A stretch of DNA of 64,000 nucleotides. It comes from Aedes albopictus (taxonomy: Eukaryota > Arthropoda > Insecta > Diptera > Culicidae). Every line of letters starts with the position of its first letter. The first letter of the stretch is position 1. Positions 1 to 10,500 of this stretch are shown here, piece after piece. The stretch lies in the NCBI RefSeq assembly GCF_035046485.1, contig NC_085138.1, positions 16,619,329 to 16,683,328 on the forward strand. The letters are read 5' to 3'. Below the pieces are notes generated by a model. It was not told where the DNA came from, made no database searches, and was given only the letters and a program-made list of their open reading frames with translations. The translations under genes and the position numbers were made by a program.

Positions 1-305
1 ACTATTTGGGGCCTCACACAAATTATGTAAGGGAATATGTATTAGGAGAAACATAAAAAATGCACGCTCCATACGCAAAAAAGTAATTTGTATGGAGAAA
101 AAACATCATGCAAGGGAGGGATGGTGGCTTTAAAATGAAAAAAAATACCGTAATCTATCAATAGCCCCTTACTCTATGTTTGAACGTTTTTGCACTTTAT
201 TTGCTTTATATTTCTCTCATGTTTACCAGGTTATTCTTCATATTACAGGAATCTGCTGCTTGTAGCTACGGAAAGTAGACCTGATTACATCAGTTCAAAC
301 TCATT
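1..305. other. AT-rich non-coding stretch
   Basis: No gene is supported here. The DNA is AT-rich with short A runs. It lies downstream of the transposase fragment on the minus strand and may be part of the same decayed element, but I see no terminal repeats. Confidence 0.4.
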
Positions 306-596
306 TCATTGTAACAATGAAGTAAAAGTTTTCCTGGTCCGAACACAATGCTTTGTAACGCTTTGTTGGAATCCAGATTTATCGAAGTTCAGAATTCGCT
401 CTGGATTGTTGAAAACTTCCATATCAAAGTCATCCTTTCGCAGCAGCTCTTCCACCTCCTGGAACCAATTGCGCAACTGAGCCTCGGTAACTTTTGCACC
501 TGCCTTTAAGAGATTGTTTACCAACTTTTTTTTGATATCCGGATGACGCCTCAAAAATCGCTGGCTCCAGTTTTTGCCTACAATATTTGTCATCAT
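306..596 (-). pseudogene. pogo/Tigger-like transposase fragment
   Basis: A 96-residue open frame resembles the middle of a pogo/Tigger-type (CENP-B/jerky-related) transposase. It has the end of the second helix-turn-helix DNA-binding region (W-x-x-R-F-L-R-R-H-P, residues about 10-19), a linker rich in charged residues, and then N-F-D-K-S-G-F (about 69-75). That last motif sits where the family has its first catalytic aspartate, usually N-x-D-E-T-G. The D is present but the following E and T are replaced. Intact family members are several hundred residues, so both ends are missing; the frame stops soon after the motif. The role in an intact relative would be to bind terminal repeats and move the element by cut-and-paste in the nucleus. 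No matching terminal inverted repeat was found nearby. The assignment rests on motif resemblance only. Confidence 0.55.
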
Positions 597-1399
597 TTAA
601 CCAATGCAGAACGTGACGACCCATACAAAAAATATTGAGGTCTCATACAAAAAGTGTGACATAGGGGGGAGGGGGGTTGAAAATGATCGATTTTTGCGTG
701 ACATAATTTGTGCATCACCCCTTGGATCTGGTCCAGGTTTTTCTTTCTTTTTCTCATCTTTCACTCACCGGAAAAGCGGTAAGGAATCTTGAAATCTTTG
801 GATGTACCTCGGATGTTTTTTGTCCTCCTACGACGACGTCTTCGAGAGTTTGTGTGTCGTACGTCGTACTGCTTCTGGATTTTGACGATGCAATCCATTT
901 TTTTGGAGAATGGTATAAAATGTAGATCAACTTGCCATTCATACATGGCTTGATTCATAATAGTGGACAATGTCATTTTCACCCACAAATATGAATCAAC
1001 TCTAAACCTCTTGAAAATATAGTGTTTTTCTTGAAAAACCTCTAATATCGCACTTTTTTATGATAAAAAATACCTTCAATTTATGAAATAATCAGCAGTT
1101 GGGGATATTTTCTTGTTAATTCGACGGAAAACACCTTATGAACGCGAGCACTCTCCCTACGTGCGAACGCAAAAAGTAAACAAAACAAGTAGCTCTAAGG
1201 GCCGTGCCGCAATTTTGTCGTTTTTTGCAGCATAAATTGCATTTAATATGCGCAGGGATAGTTATGTTGATGCACTGGTAACCGTTCTACACGGGAAAAA
1301 TAAATTTTATGAAATTTATAATAAAATTGTACTACAGTAGCAATTTAAAGTGAAAGTTGATCCATATCTGTGGGCTATCCATAACTGTGGGATTACTGT
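597..1399. other. unannotated non-coding DNA
   Basis: No coding region recognised. There is a G-rich run at about 664-677 and AT-rich DNA elsewhere. Short open frames on both strands have no recognisable motif. Confidence 0.4.
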
Positions 1400-1881
1400 A
1401 TATTTTAGCGCCCGCCATTCTTAGTTTTTCATACGATTTACTATGGGGAAATTTTACTTCTGCAAAGAAAAATCGCTATTAGTCACCCCTAGATCGCTAA
1501 AAATAATTCGATGAATGATTTCTGTAGAAAACTTTACGAGGAATCAGACCTCCGAAGACCGCAAACCGATGCGACGTTCGTGAAAAAAGTTATCAAGCCT
1601 CCCCCGATCGATAAAATGAATAGATTTTATTATTTATTGTTATTCCTTACATGTTAAACAGCGTTGGCATGTCATTCGGTTTTCAGTCAATAACTTTTTC
1701 CACATGCCTTAGATCGCTTTGTGGTCTTCAAAGGGTTGATTCCTTGTAAAATTTCCAATAGAAATCATTCATCGATTTATTTTTATGGGTTAAGGGGCAA
1801 CCTCTGGCGATTTTTCTTTGAAAAAATGATTGTTCCCATAGTAAATCGTATGAAAACTTAAAATGGCTGGCGCTAAAATAT
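1400..1881. repeat. fold-back (long inverted repeat) element
   Basis: The sequence from about 1400 to 1605 reappears as an imperfect reverse complement from about 1685 to 1881, beginning TATTTTAGCGCC on each side. Shared blocks include CATACGATTTACTATGGG, CAAAGAAAAATCGC and TCGATGAATGATTTCT. The arms are diverged but co-linear, giving a stem of about 200 bp with a loop of about 80 bp. TA dinucleotides flank both ends, but the flanking sequence is too plain to prove a target duplication. No transposase is encoded. Probably an old non-autonomous fold-back transposon. Confidence 0.6.
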
Positions 1882-2164
1882 AGTTTCTCCGATCGAGCTG
1901 AAATTTTGCACAGTTGATATGGGACCAAAGTGGAACTCAAAAAGTATACAGGAGTAAAATGTCTTTTCGTGTCCCACGCTAATGGACACCCGGAACCAAT
2001 CCCGGGACACTAGTATTCTCAAATTTGATCTAAATTTTATATATCTTGAGAACCACTCATCATGTTACCTTGACAATAGCCGTTTGATGTGTCACGAATA
2101 TAAGTTTGGTTCTCTTTTACATTCGGCCACTTTCGGCGTGACACCCGGAACCGGCCCCAGAGCA
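1882..2164. other. repeat-like non-coding DNA
   Basis: Contains two variants of an ACCCGGAACC-type motif (about 1988 and 2141) around AT-rich DNA. It looks like part of a dispersed repeat; no gene is seen. Confidence 0.35.
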
Positions 2165-2373
2165 CTACTGGTTCAGATATGGTACATACATACATACATT
2201 TATTTGTTCAACATCACATTTAAGACAAGACATAATCAACAATAGTACGCCACAATACTCGATTTGTGGCTGCCGTTCTCCATCCTCGGTCGCGCCCAAT
2301 GCTCGCCAGGTCACGCTCCATCTGGTCCGCCTATCGTGCTCTCTGCGCTCCACGCCTTCTTGTGCCAACCGGA

Positions 2374-3370
2374 TCAGTTGCAAACACCAGCTTTGCAGGG
2401 TTGTTGTCCGGCAACATGCCCTGCCCATCGTATCCTTCCGGCTTTGGACACCTTCTGGATGCTGGGTTCGCCGTAAAGTGCAGCGAGCTCGTGGTTCATC
2501 CATCTCCGCCACACACTGTTCTCCTGCACGCCGGCGAAGATCGTCCTTAGCACGCGTCGCTCGAAAACTCCGAGTGCTTGCAGGTCCTCCTCGAGCATGA
2601 TCCATTTCTCGTGTCCGTAGAGGATCACCGGGTCTTATTAGCGTTTTGTACATGGTGCATTTGGTGCGTGGGTGAATCTTTTTCGACCGCAGTTTCTTCT
2701 GGAGCCCGTAGTAGGCCCGACTTCCGCTGATGATGCGCCTCCGAATTTCACGGCTCACGTTGTTGTCCGTCGTCAGTAAGGATCCGAGGTAGACGAATTC
2801 CTCCACCACCTCGAAAGTATCCCCGTCTATCGTAACATTACTACCCAGACGGATCCGGTCGTGTTCGGTTCCGCCTACCAGCATGTACTTTGTTTTTGAG
2901 GCATTCACCACCAGTCCGACCTTTGCTGCTTCGCGTTTCAGGCGGGTGTACAGCTCTGCCACCGTTCCAAATGTTCTAGCGATAATGCCCATGTCGTCCG
3001 CAAAGCACACAAATTGACCGGATTTTGTGGAAATCGTTCCCCGGCTGCTGAGCCCGGCTCGTCGCATCACACCTTCCAGAGCGATGTTGAAGAGTAGGCA
3101 TGAGAGTTCATCACCATGTCGCAGTCCCCGGCGAGATTCGAATGAACTGGATAGTTCACCCGAAACTCTTACGCAATTTTGCACACCGTCCATCGTTGCT
3201 TTAATCAGTCTAGTCAGCTTCCCAGGAAAGCCGTTTTCGTCCATGATTCTCCATAGCTCTGCGCGGTCGATACTGTCGTATGCCGCTTTGAAGTCGATGA
3301 ACAGGTGATGCGTTGGGACCTGGTATTCACGGCATTTCTGGAGGATTTGCCGTACGGTAAAGATCTGGTC
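2374..3370 (-). pseudogene. RTE-A reverse transcriptase, catalytic and C-terminal part
   Basis: After the insertion the frame resumes with T-D-Q-I-F-T-V-R-Q-I-L-Q-K-C and H-H-L-F-I-D-F-K-A-A-Y-D (first catalytic Asp), then R-R-G-L-R-H-G-D and F-A-D-D-M (second and third catalytic Asp), Y-L-G-S-L-L, and Y-K-T-L-I-R. Near 2625 a frameshift moves the C-terminal region (Y-G-H-E-K-W, L-G-V-F-E-R-R-V-L-R-T-I) into the neighbouring frame, which is readable to about 2374. The active-site residues survive although the gene is broken. Open sequence upstream of 3370 in this frame comes from the transposon and is not native. Confidence 0.8.
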
Positions 3371-3375
3371 CGTTG

Positions 3376-4241
3376 CACTATAGGATATCAGGCGGACAAA
3401 AATCAGAAAAGTGACTTCCACTAATGCTTGTTCTGAAATTTTCTATCGATAATAATCATATAAACAAAGAGAAATCCAGAATTTCAAGTTTCTAGCTGAT
3501 GTAGTTACAAAGATATTGAGTATCAAAGTTGAATAAAGCTAAAAAATGTAATTTTCGCAAAAAAACAACACATAATTTCAAATCGATATTTTCTAACTAA
3601 TATCATCATTATCTATTGGTTTCAATACATCATTGGTAAGATAATGAAGCAAGCTTTCCAACAAACACGTGGTTTTGTGAAATAATCGAACCATTGCATG
3701 AAAAAAGGTACAAGAAGAAGAAGAAGTTGAAAAAGGCATGAGATTCAAATTTTGATAATCGGCATCTTTTTTTTCCCAAACATTCCCAGGCTCAAAATCA
3801 GTTTATGGTCAAGCTTTAGGTCTACTCTAATGATTTTGTATGCGAAATGCTGCGGTAAATTGCGGTCTTGGGAGATTCAGCGTTTTTTACGCACGAGACC
3901 ACCCGGGCGCACCCCTTGAGATTAAACGACGATTCTCAAACATTCTAAGCAAATTCCCTTGGAATTCATTTTTGAAAGTAACAACACAATAGTGTTGATC
4001 ATTGTAAGCACAAAAAAAAACAAAATAAAAATTTAAAAAATAAAACAAATTCAAACTTTTTATATATTATCAGTTATTTGACCATATTGAAAATACGCCC
4101 TTTTCAAAACTTGGTCGTGATGATTAAAAACGTCCATAAACAATATATTTTAGTCGAACCAACTACAGAATACTAACGATTCCTCGAAAATATGACGAAA
4201 ATATTTTTGTCCGCCTGCTTGTATGGGAATCCCCCATAGTG
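3376..4241. mobile_element. Transib-like non-autonomous DNA transposon
   Basis: An 866-bp insert interrupts the RTE-A reverse transcriptase. Left end CACTATAGGATATCAGGCGG; right end, read inward, CACTATGGGGGATTC and then the same CAGGCGGACAAAAAT block. The 5-bp flanks are CGTTG at 3371-3375 and CGTTG at 4242-4246, an exact target duplication. Known for the Transib superfamily: ends begin CACWATG and insertion duplicates 5 bp, often GC-rich. Both fit here (the left end has CACTATA). Removing the insert and one CGTTG rejoins retrotransposon sequence. The interior is AT-rich with an AAG run near 3712 and no transposase, so it must have been moved by an enzyme encoded elsewhere. No nonamer analysis was possible. 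Confidence 0.7.
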
Positions 4242-4287
4242 CGTTGTCGACGGAAGATGATCTGGGATAGCACTTTGTAGGCAGCAT

Positions 4288-4812
4288 TCAAAATAGTGAT
4301 CGCCCTGAAGTTCTCACATTCCAAATGGTCGCTTTCTTGTGAATGGGGCAGATTACCCCTTCCTTCCCCTTCACCGGTAGCTGTTCGGTTTCCCAGATCC
4401 TGACTATCAGCCGATGCAGACAGGTGGCCAACTTTTCTGGGCCCATCTTGATGAGTTCAGCTGCGATGCCATCCTTACCAGCTGCTTTGTTGGTTTTGAG
4501 CTGGTGAATGGCATCCTTAACTTCCCTCAGCGTGGGAGTTGGTTCATTTCCGTCCTCCGCTGCACTGGCGTCGTCGTTTCCTCCGTTGCCGTGGGCTCCC
4601 GTGCCTACGTTCTCCACGCCGTTCAGGTGCTGATCGAAGTGCTGCTTCCACCTTTCGATCGCCTCACGTCCGTCCGTCAAGAGGCCTCCGTCTTTATCCC
4701 TGCATATTTCGGCTTGCGGCACGAAGCCGTTGCGGGATGCGTTGAGCTTTTGATAGAACTTCCGTGTTTCTTGGGAACGGCACAGCAGTTCCATTTCTTC
4801 ACACTTCTTCAC
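4288..4812 (-). pseudogene. RTE-A reverse transcriptase, N-terminal part
   Basis: Shows the pre-fingers region typical of RTE-like reverse transcriptases: E-T-R-K-F-Y-Q-K-L-N, G-F-V-P-Q-A, then L-K-T-N-K-A-A-G-K-D-G-I-A-A-E-L (about residues 107-122, the K-A-A-G-x-D motif) and G-V-I-C-P-I-H-K-K. A frameshift follows near 4325; the other frame continues to about 4247 with the expected A-I-T-I-L-N-A-A-Y-K-V-L-S region. It is then cut by the inserted DNA transposon. Confidence 0.75.
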
Positions 4813-5398
4813 ACGCTTCTTCCAGGCGGCGCTTTTTCTCCCGAAAGAGGCGGGTCTGCTGTTTCCGCTGCTGTTTATAACGTTCCACGTTCTGTCGAGT
4901 CCCTTGCTGCAGCATTACCGCCCTCGCTGCGTTCTTCTCCTCCAAAACCGTTCTGTACTCTTCGTCGAACCATTCGTTCCGTCGATTCCGTTCCACGTAC
5001 CCGATGGTGCTCTCGGCTGCGTCGTTGATGGCTGCTTTCAATGTTTTCCAGTAGTCCTCTAGAGGGGCCTCATCGAGCTCGCCCTCGTCTGGCAACGCGG
5101 CCTCGAGATTCTGCGCGTATGCTGAGGCGATATCCGGTTGTTTCAGTCGCCCTGGGTTGTACCGTGGCAGTCGCCGGTACCGTACATTGTTGATGACGGA
5201 GAGTTTTGGGCGCAGTTTAATCATCACCAGATAGTGGTCGGAGTCGATGTTGGCGCCACGGTTAGGTCCTGACGTCGATAATGTCGGAGAAGTGCCGTCA
5301 ATCAGAACGTGGTCGAGTTTAGATTCCGTCTGCTGTGGTGATCTCCAGGTGTAACGATAAGGGAGACTGTGTTGGAAAAAGGTGCTACGTATGGCCAT
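4799..5398 (-). pseudogene. RTE-A endonuclease C-terminal part and linker
   Basis: Continues the endonuclease in another frame. W-R-S-P followed by K-L-D-H-V-L-I-D-G is the conserved D-H-V-L-I region, and N-I-D-S-D-H-Y-L-V carries the catalytic Ser-Asp-His. The rest, from about residue 75, is a Lys/Arg/Glu-rich helical linker that usually joins endonuclease to reverse transcriptase (R-Y-K-Q-Q-R-K-Q-Q and similar). It ends where the next frame begins near 4812. Confidence 0.7.
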
Positions 5399-5499
5399 AT
5401 TTTTAGAGGTGGCGAAATCAATGAGTCGTAGGCTGTTTTCGTTCGTCTACTGGTGGGCGCTGAACTTACCAATCGTCGGTCTTAATTCCTCCTCCTGGC

Positions 5500-5937
5500 C
5501 TACATCTCCTGGTTTACGTCTCCTATGATGATCTTGACATCGTGGCTTGGGCAGCGATCGTACTCGCGTTCGAGCTGCGCGTAAAATGCGTCCTTGTCAT
5601 CATCAGTACTTCCGGAGTGTGGGCTGTGCACGTTTATTATGCTGAAGTTGGATAATCGGCTCTTGATCCTCAACCTGCACATTCTTTCGTCGATCGGCCA
5701 CCAACCGATCACGCGCCTCTGCATATAACCCATCACGATGAAAGCTGTTCCCAGCTCGCGTCTGTTGCCGCAGCTCTGGTAGATGGTATGATTACCTCTA
5801 AACGTTCGCACCATGGATCCTGTCCAACACACCTCCTGCAGCGCTACGATGCCGAACCCGCGGTCCTTCAGTAGATCGGCGAGTATGCGGGTGCTCCCAA
5901 TGAAGTTGAGAGATCGGCAGTTCCACGTACCGAGTTT
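5500..5937 (-). pseudogene. RTE-A endonuclease domain, N-terminal part
   Basis: The frame opens with K-L-G-T-W-N-C-R-S-L (from 5937), the usual first strand of the APE-type endonuclease of non-LTR elements. It continues through V-A-L-Q-E-V-C-W-T-G (Q-E metal-binding region), I-N-V-H-S-P-H, and I-I-G-D-V-N-Q. The last would normally read G-D-M-N-A, so the catalytic Asp is kept but its neighbours have drifted. The frame then breaks. In an intact element this enzyme nicks the target DNA to prime reverse transcription. No in-frame ATG precedes the domain in this copy. Confidence 0.75.
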
Positions 5938-6420
5938 CCAATCGCAAGTCCTTTTTGTTCGCTGGGGTCGTTGCCGTTGGTCTCGGTTCGTATTATTCTG
6001 TTGCTGATTTTCCGTTACAATGGTTTTTTACGGCTGGCTCGTAGGGCCTGACACCAACCCCCTACTTTCCGGAGGACCATAGTGCACAGTTGAGCTTAGA
6101 GTCCTTCCCTGGCACTCGGACGTAGATCAGCCGCCCCTAACATGGGGATCAGACGCTGTTGTGAGACGCTCCTCCTGGAGAACAGACGCTCAGGTTTGCC
6201 GAAGCAAACCCCCCCTTCCCTGTCAGCCTACGACCAAAGTTCCCACCGGGGTTGGTTACCCGATCTTCCCTATGGTTGCTCATAGTTTCCGGCCGGTACC
6301 GCGAGGAGGTAGGGGTAGGAGTTGCTGGGCAGAGGCTAGTGGATCACAATGGGATCTGAATTGCGCAGCATATCCAGCCTTTACCGTGCCAGTAGTACCG
6401 TGCAGTAGTCTGTCGAGGAA

Positions 6421-7990
6421 TATCTGCTTGAGGCTTGGGAAAAAATATTGAAGAATCCCTGAATGAATTTGCAAAAGAACTTATGAAATAATTCCTAAAA
6501 GAATCCTGTGATTACTTCATAAAGGAGTTCCTGAAGTTATTTCTGTAGAGGAAACGTCTATAAATTACGCCACAGTTTGAGGAGGGAGGGGTGTTCAGCA
6601 AAGTGTGCCGATCAGAGGTCAGATTTTCAGAAGTCCCATTGGACAATGTTTGAGAGACGTATTTTATGGTCTTTCTAACCAATGAAGGAATTCATAGCAG
6701 GTTCTTTATAAAAATTCTTAGAAAAATTTCTAGCGAAAACTGCATTATCCTAAGAAAGAATTCTTGATTTTCCGTAAATAAAAATCGTTATTATGGAAGG
6801 TTCTCCAAAAAATGTTCTTGGTGAAATTTCTGGAGGTTGCTTTAGAGGAATTTGTACATGAAAACTATGTAGGAATTTCTGAAGATATTTCTTGGAAAAT
6901 TTCTAAAGAAATCATATTGGCAAGAAATCAAAAATCATAATGGCATATTTTCCGAATTTCTGTAAAAATCGCTGAAGTATTCAGCAGGATTGGGAATCAA
7001 ATTATCGGTCCCGTATAGGCGATTCAAAATCTCAACCATTAGGTTAACGGAAGTTTAACAGGAAATTTGCCGAGGAATCCAAGGATTTTTTTTTCATTTT
7101 TATGAAAAAAGAATGGGGGGAGAATTTCCGAAAAATGTCCTTGGAAGAATCTTTTAAGGAATCATTGGATTTTTTAAGAAACCCTTGGAGAAATTTCAGA
7201 AGAGCTAGAGGCAAATGCCCCATAGCGGTAAAGTTTCTCAAAAAAAAAAAAAAAAAACAGAAGAGTTATTGGTGGATTTTCTGAACATCCTGGATGAAAT
7301 TCTGAAGAAAGCATTTTTTATAGGCTCCTTAAAGATTATTTAAACGAATCCTTGGATAAATGTCTAAGCGAATCCATGAAGCATTTCTGGAAGGAGATCA
7401 TTGAAGATTTTATGAGGGAATCCGAGGAAACTTCATAGAGGATACTTTGGAGGAACTTCCTAATGAATTCCCATGTATTTTGTTAAGGAATTTTTGGGAC
7501 AAATTGTGAAAGAAATTCGGAAACATTTCTAAAATGATTCCGAAATTCTGAAGGAGTATTTCTGACGAAATCCATTGAGAAACTTTTGAACAAATGTCAA
7601 GAGAAATTCTTGACGAAATTCTGGATGAAGAGTTTTTGAAGAAGTTCATGGAGGATTTTTGAAGCAATCTAAGCAATGCTTTTTTTTAATAATTCTTTGT
7701 GAACTTTTGAAGGAGTCCCTAGACCTTCATAGGATTTTTTTGAGGAATTTCCAAAAAAAAATCTTTTGAAAACAAGAGCGAATAACTCTTCAAAGTTTTT
7801 TTTTTTTTTTAAATAGTAAGGGGAATTCTTGAGGGAAGTTTTGGAGGAATCTCCCAGAAATTTTGGAGGGAATCACTGAAGGATTTCCTAAAGGAACGCC
7901 GGGCGTCTAAAGGAATATCTAGAAGATTTTAAGAATCCCCGGACGAGCTTCTTACGGAATCCCTGGTGAAATCTCCGAAGCAACCCTGTA
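6421..7990. repeat. decayed GAATTCC-type repeat tract
   Basis: Long low-complexity DNA built from variants of GAATTCCTGAAGGAATT, purine-rich on the plus strand, with poor periodicity. It resembles a heavily mutated form of the 12-bp minisatellite at 14.5-16.3 and 21.9-23.7 kb. Open frames of 60-90 codons on both strands follow from this composition and are not genes. Confidence 0.65.
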
Positions 7991-9122
7991 TTTTTTTTTC
8001 TTCGCGAATATCCCAATTATAGAGATTTTTTGCACATATACTATTTTCAAAAACCCGTATTTTAGTAAAAATTAAACTGGTTGTATAAAAAATTCACTAC
8101 AGCTTCAGAACACATAGGGTTTGGTCAAAATTAAAACTGTTTTCATCCTACAGCCACCGTCAAAGCTGAAGTACAAAAAAAAACCCTAATGAATCCGCTT
8201 TACATCTAAAACTAGCACAAATGAATACCTGTGAAACACGTGATTACCGGCCACTTACAAGAGCCACAATTTTCACATCAGCATACAACCAGCAATTAAC
8301 TCCGTCATCGATAACAATCCAGCGTAATTTAGTAGCAGAACGTCCCTGCAGTTGTGTGTTGATTGCTGACAAAAGCCGGCCGTCACCCATAGCTCAAAAT
8401 GTCACGTAACTTGGTAAAGTTGGCCGACGAAAGGCAACACATGTACCTATTGTAGATTTTGTTGCAACCCCGAACAATGCCCCAGAAAGCAAAAAGTACC
8501 CAGCCCTGAGGAGGCCTCCCAGAAAACTGGCAAGAAAAACTGTAATTATCATAATTGGTACTTGGCGAAATAAGCCGCGAAAAAAAAAGGAAACACTTTC
8601 TTTCCGAGCCGAGGTTGCCTTTTGCTCACTTTGTGACTACATTTGTGCTCTATATTTGGCTCCCAACGCGACGTAAACTGGGGCTGGCTAGGGCTCGGCT
8701 GGTGGTATAGCGAATAACTGTGGTAAAGTCGATTTAACCACTTCCGACTGCCGTTAACAGTTGAGTGTGCGAGGCGGATGCGGAAAGTGGAAAAGTCGAC
8801 CGGTGCCAGTTTATAACGAAGGACCAGATTCTAATGCAATCAGCCCAGAATAGTGTTTCACTATTGAGGTTATATCTTTTGTTTGTTATTTATAATAGTT
8901 TTCTAGATAAGCATCGAGCCTCCAAAAATATGATCAATAATCATTTTACCGCAAAGTGCTATCGATTGAGGATCTTGATCACTGTGGTATTTTTGGCTTC
9001 GCCATTACTACATTGAATCAAACGATTTAAGATTGCCCTTCTTTTGACGTTTCGGTGTTTATTACACTTTATTCAAGGTGTTAGAACTTATAAACTAGAG
9101 TGATTTGAAGTTTAGTTCTAAC
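7991..9122. other. non-repetitive non-coding DNA
   Basis: No gene or element recognised. Base composition is more balanced than in the flanking repeats, so this could be intronic or intergenic host DNA. The left flank of the MITE's 8-bp duplication (GTTCTAAC) ends at 9122. Confidence 0.4.
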
Positions 9123-9330
9123 CAGGGATGCCATATATACAGACTTATCTGCATTATACAGATTTTTGAGCATCCATACAGATTTCGTTTTATATGAAAT
9201 ACAGAATTTTGAGCCAGACGGGCTATTTTATTTTTGTATGGAATACAGATTTTTCACCCAAATTATTTATGGGATACAGAATTTTAAAAATTGCGATACA
9301 GATTTTTCAAAAAATCATCTGGCATCTCTG
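9123..9330. mobile_element. hAT-like MITE with exact 8-bp target duplication
   Basis: Starts CAGGGATGCCA and ends TGGCATCTCTG, so the inward ends are CAGGGATGCCA and CAGAGATGCCA. It is flanked by GTTCTAAC at 9115-9122 and 9331-9338. The 8-bp duplication and CAG-starting inverted ends are hallmarks of the hAT superfamily. The 208-bp body has no coding capacity and repeats ATACAGATTTTT-like units about six times. Confidence 0.8.
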
Positions 9331-10227
9331 GTTCTAACGCAAAAAAAAAAATCTTTGCAGATTCTAATAAAATGGGATAAAATGTATTTTTTTTTTTCTG
9401 TCAAATGCAAAATAGAATGTTTCGTACACGTCATTGCTTCCTTCATACGAGAAAATCCTAGCAAAGCTTCCGAACAAAGTGGCTGACTCAAACGCACTGA
9501 CAACCAAACACATCATATCCAGCCAGAGGCGAACGGAAGAAGAGACGTTTATTAAAAGTTGCCTCATAAGTTTGAATTTAGTGGACCTTGCTGTACGTGC
9601 AGCACCACGCAGTATATGTACCTACTTAGTATAACTTTCGGAACAAGAGGATGCATGAGCTAGTTTAAAATGCACACAACGAGTCGGTGCGGTGGTTTGT
9701 CAGAAAATGCACTTGCACTGTTGCCACTGCACTGACAGCAACGGCGGATACAAAGTGATGAAAAGTTACCCCCGGTGCCATTATTACGGATGGTGGCAGG
9801 CTGGCTGGATGGCTGGCTTCGGGTTGTTTTCCTCCTACGGTTGGTTTGTCTTGCAAGAAAACAGGAAGTGTGACACCGAAAATGCAAAAAAAATAAAAGT
9901 TTAATGAATGGGATTTTTTTTTGGAAAAGATTTTTTCCGTCGTGCATTACGGAAAGCAGTGTAGTGAGTTTGTCGCAATAAATTCGGTGACTTCAAGGTG
10001 GGAATTTGTTTTAATTGTATTCATTTGAGCTTTCTAAAGAGAATGATATCTCGAGGATTTGGAAACGATCAATTATTGTTCTTGGAAACAACAAAACCAA
10101 GTACTACCATATCAAACACATCTTAGCTGTAGGGGTGGCTACAAAGTATCATCACAAGCTGGACGAGGAGGGTATTAGAGACCAACTAATCTGGCGATGT
10201 CATCAGGTTATGAATTGATAACCATCT
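9331..10227. other. non-coding DNA, no element recognised
   Basis: AT-rich with several A runs; a slightly GC-richer block lies at 9690-9860. No motif-bearing reading frame. Possibly host intron or intergenic DNA. Confidence 0.35.
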
Positions 10228-10500
10228 CTAAACACAGATTCGGTCACAAATAGAATTCCACCAAACAGCTCGCTCCATCTGCTTTGAGATCACTATGGGG
10301 TCAAATATATGTGCTGCCTTCTCATAGCCGCTGTAGTAGATGTGGTACATGCACAAAGTGATCGCGATTGGATCCATCGCTTGTAGTACAGGCTCTCTGG
10401 TTTGGGGCCTGCGTATCTGCAGGATAGCTGCCACATTCACACCGGTATTCTGCAGTTCACGAGGCCAACATATTTGCAAAATGTTCTGTTTGTGGGACTT
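10228..10500 (-). CDS. unrecognised open frame, possible exon or gene remnant
   Basis: The minus-strand frame is open for about 90 codons in DNA that is not of the surrounding repeat type. The composition is protein-like, with a mix of hydrophobic, charged and proline residues (for example A-M-D-P-I-A-I-T-L-C-M-Y-H-I-Y-Y and K-Q-M-E-R-A-V-W-W-N). The frame ends in a stop at 10228. Upstream of about 10500 it runs into decayed repeat, so the 5' boundary is probably a splice acceptor or the breakpoint of a copied fragment. I do not recognise the family. It may be one exon of a host gene, an old gene copy, or chance. The sequence gives no basis for a function. Confidence 0.25.
   Translation of the reverse strand, partial: KSHKQNILQICWPRELQNTGVNVAAILQIRRPQTREPVLQAMDPIAITLCMYHIYYSGYEKAAHIFDPIVISKQMERAVWWNSICDRICV

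Larger units (their letters stand above)
2165..6420 (-). mobile_element. RTE-like non-LTR retrotransposon, copy A (broken, with nested insert)
   Basis: On the minus strand the order is 5' UTR (about 6420-5940), apurinic-type endonuclease (5937 to about 5200), linker, reverse transcriptase (about 4600 to 2700), C-terminal region (to about 2400), and a 3' tail of ATGT/AAATAAATGTATGT repeats (about 2245-2180). The proteins resemble RTE-type polyproteins that carry only endonuclease and reverse transcriptase. Copy-and-paste movement would occur in the nucleus by target-primed reverse transcription. This copy is dead: there are frameshifts near 5400-5500, 4800, 4330 and 2625, and the reverse transcriptase is split by an 866-bp DNA transposon at 3376-4241. 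Joining the flanks also suggests an older internal deletion of roughly 20 residues just before the S/T-x-D-Q-I-F motif. The clade name is inferred from motifs. Confidence 0.8.
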
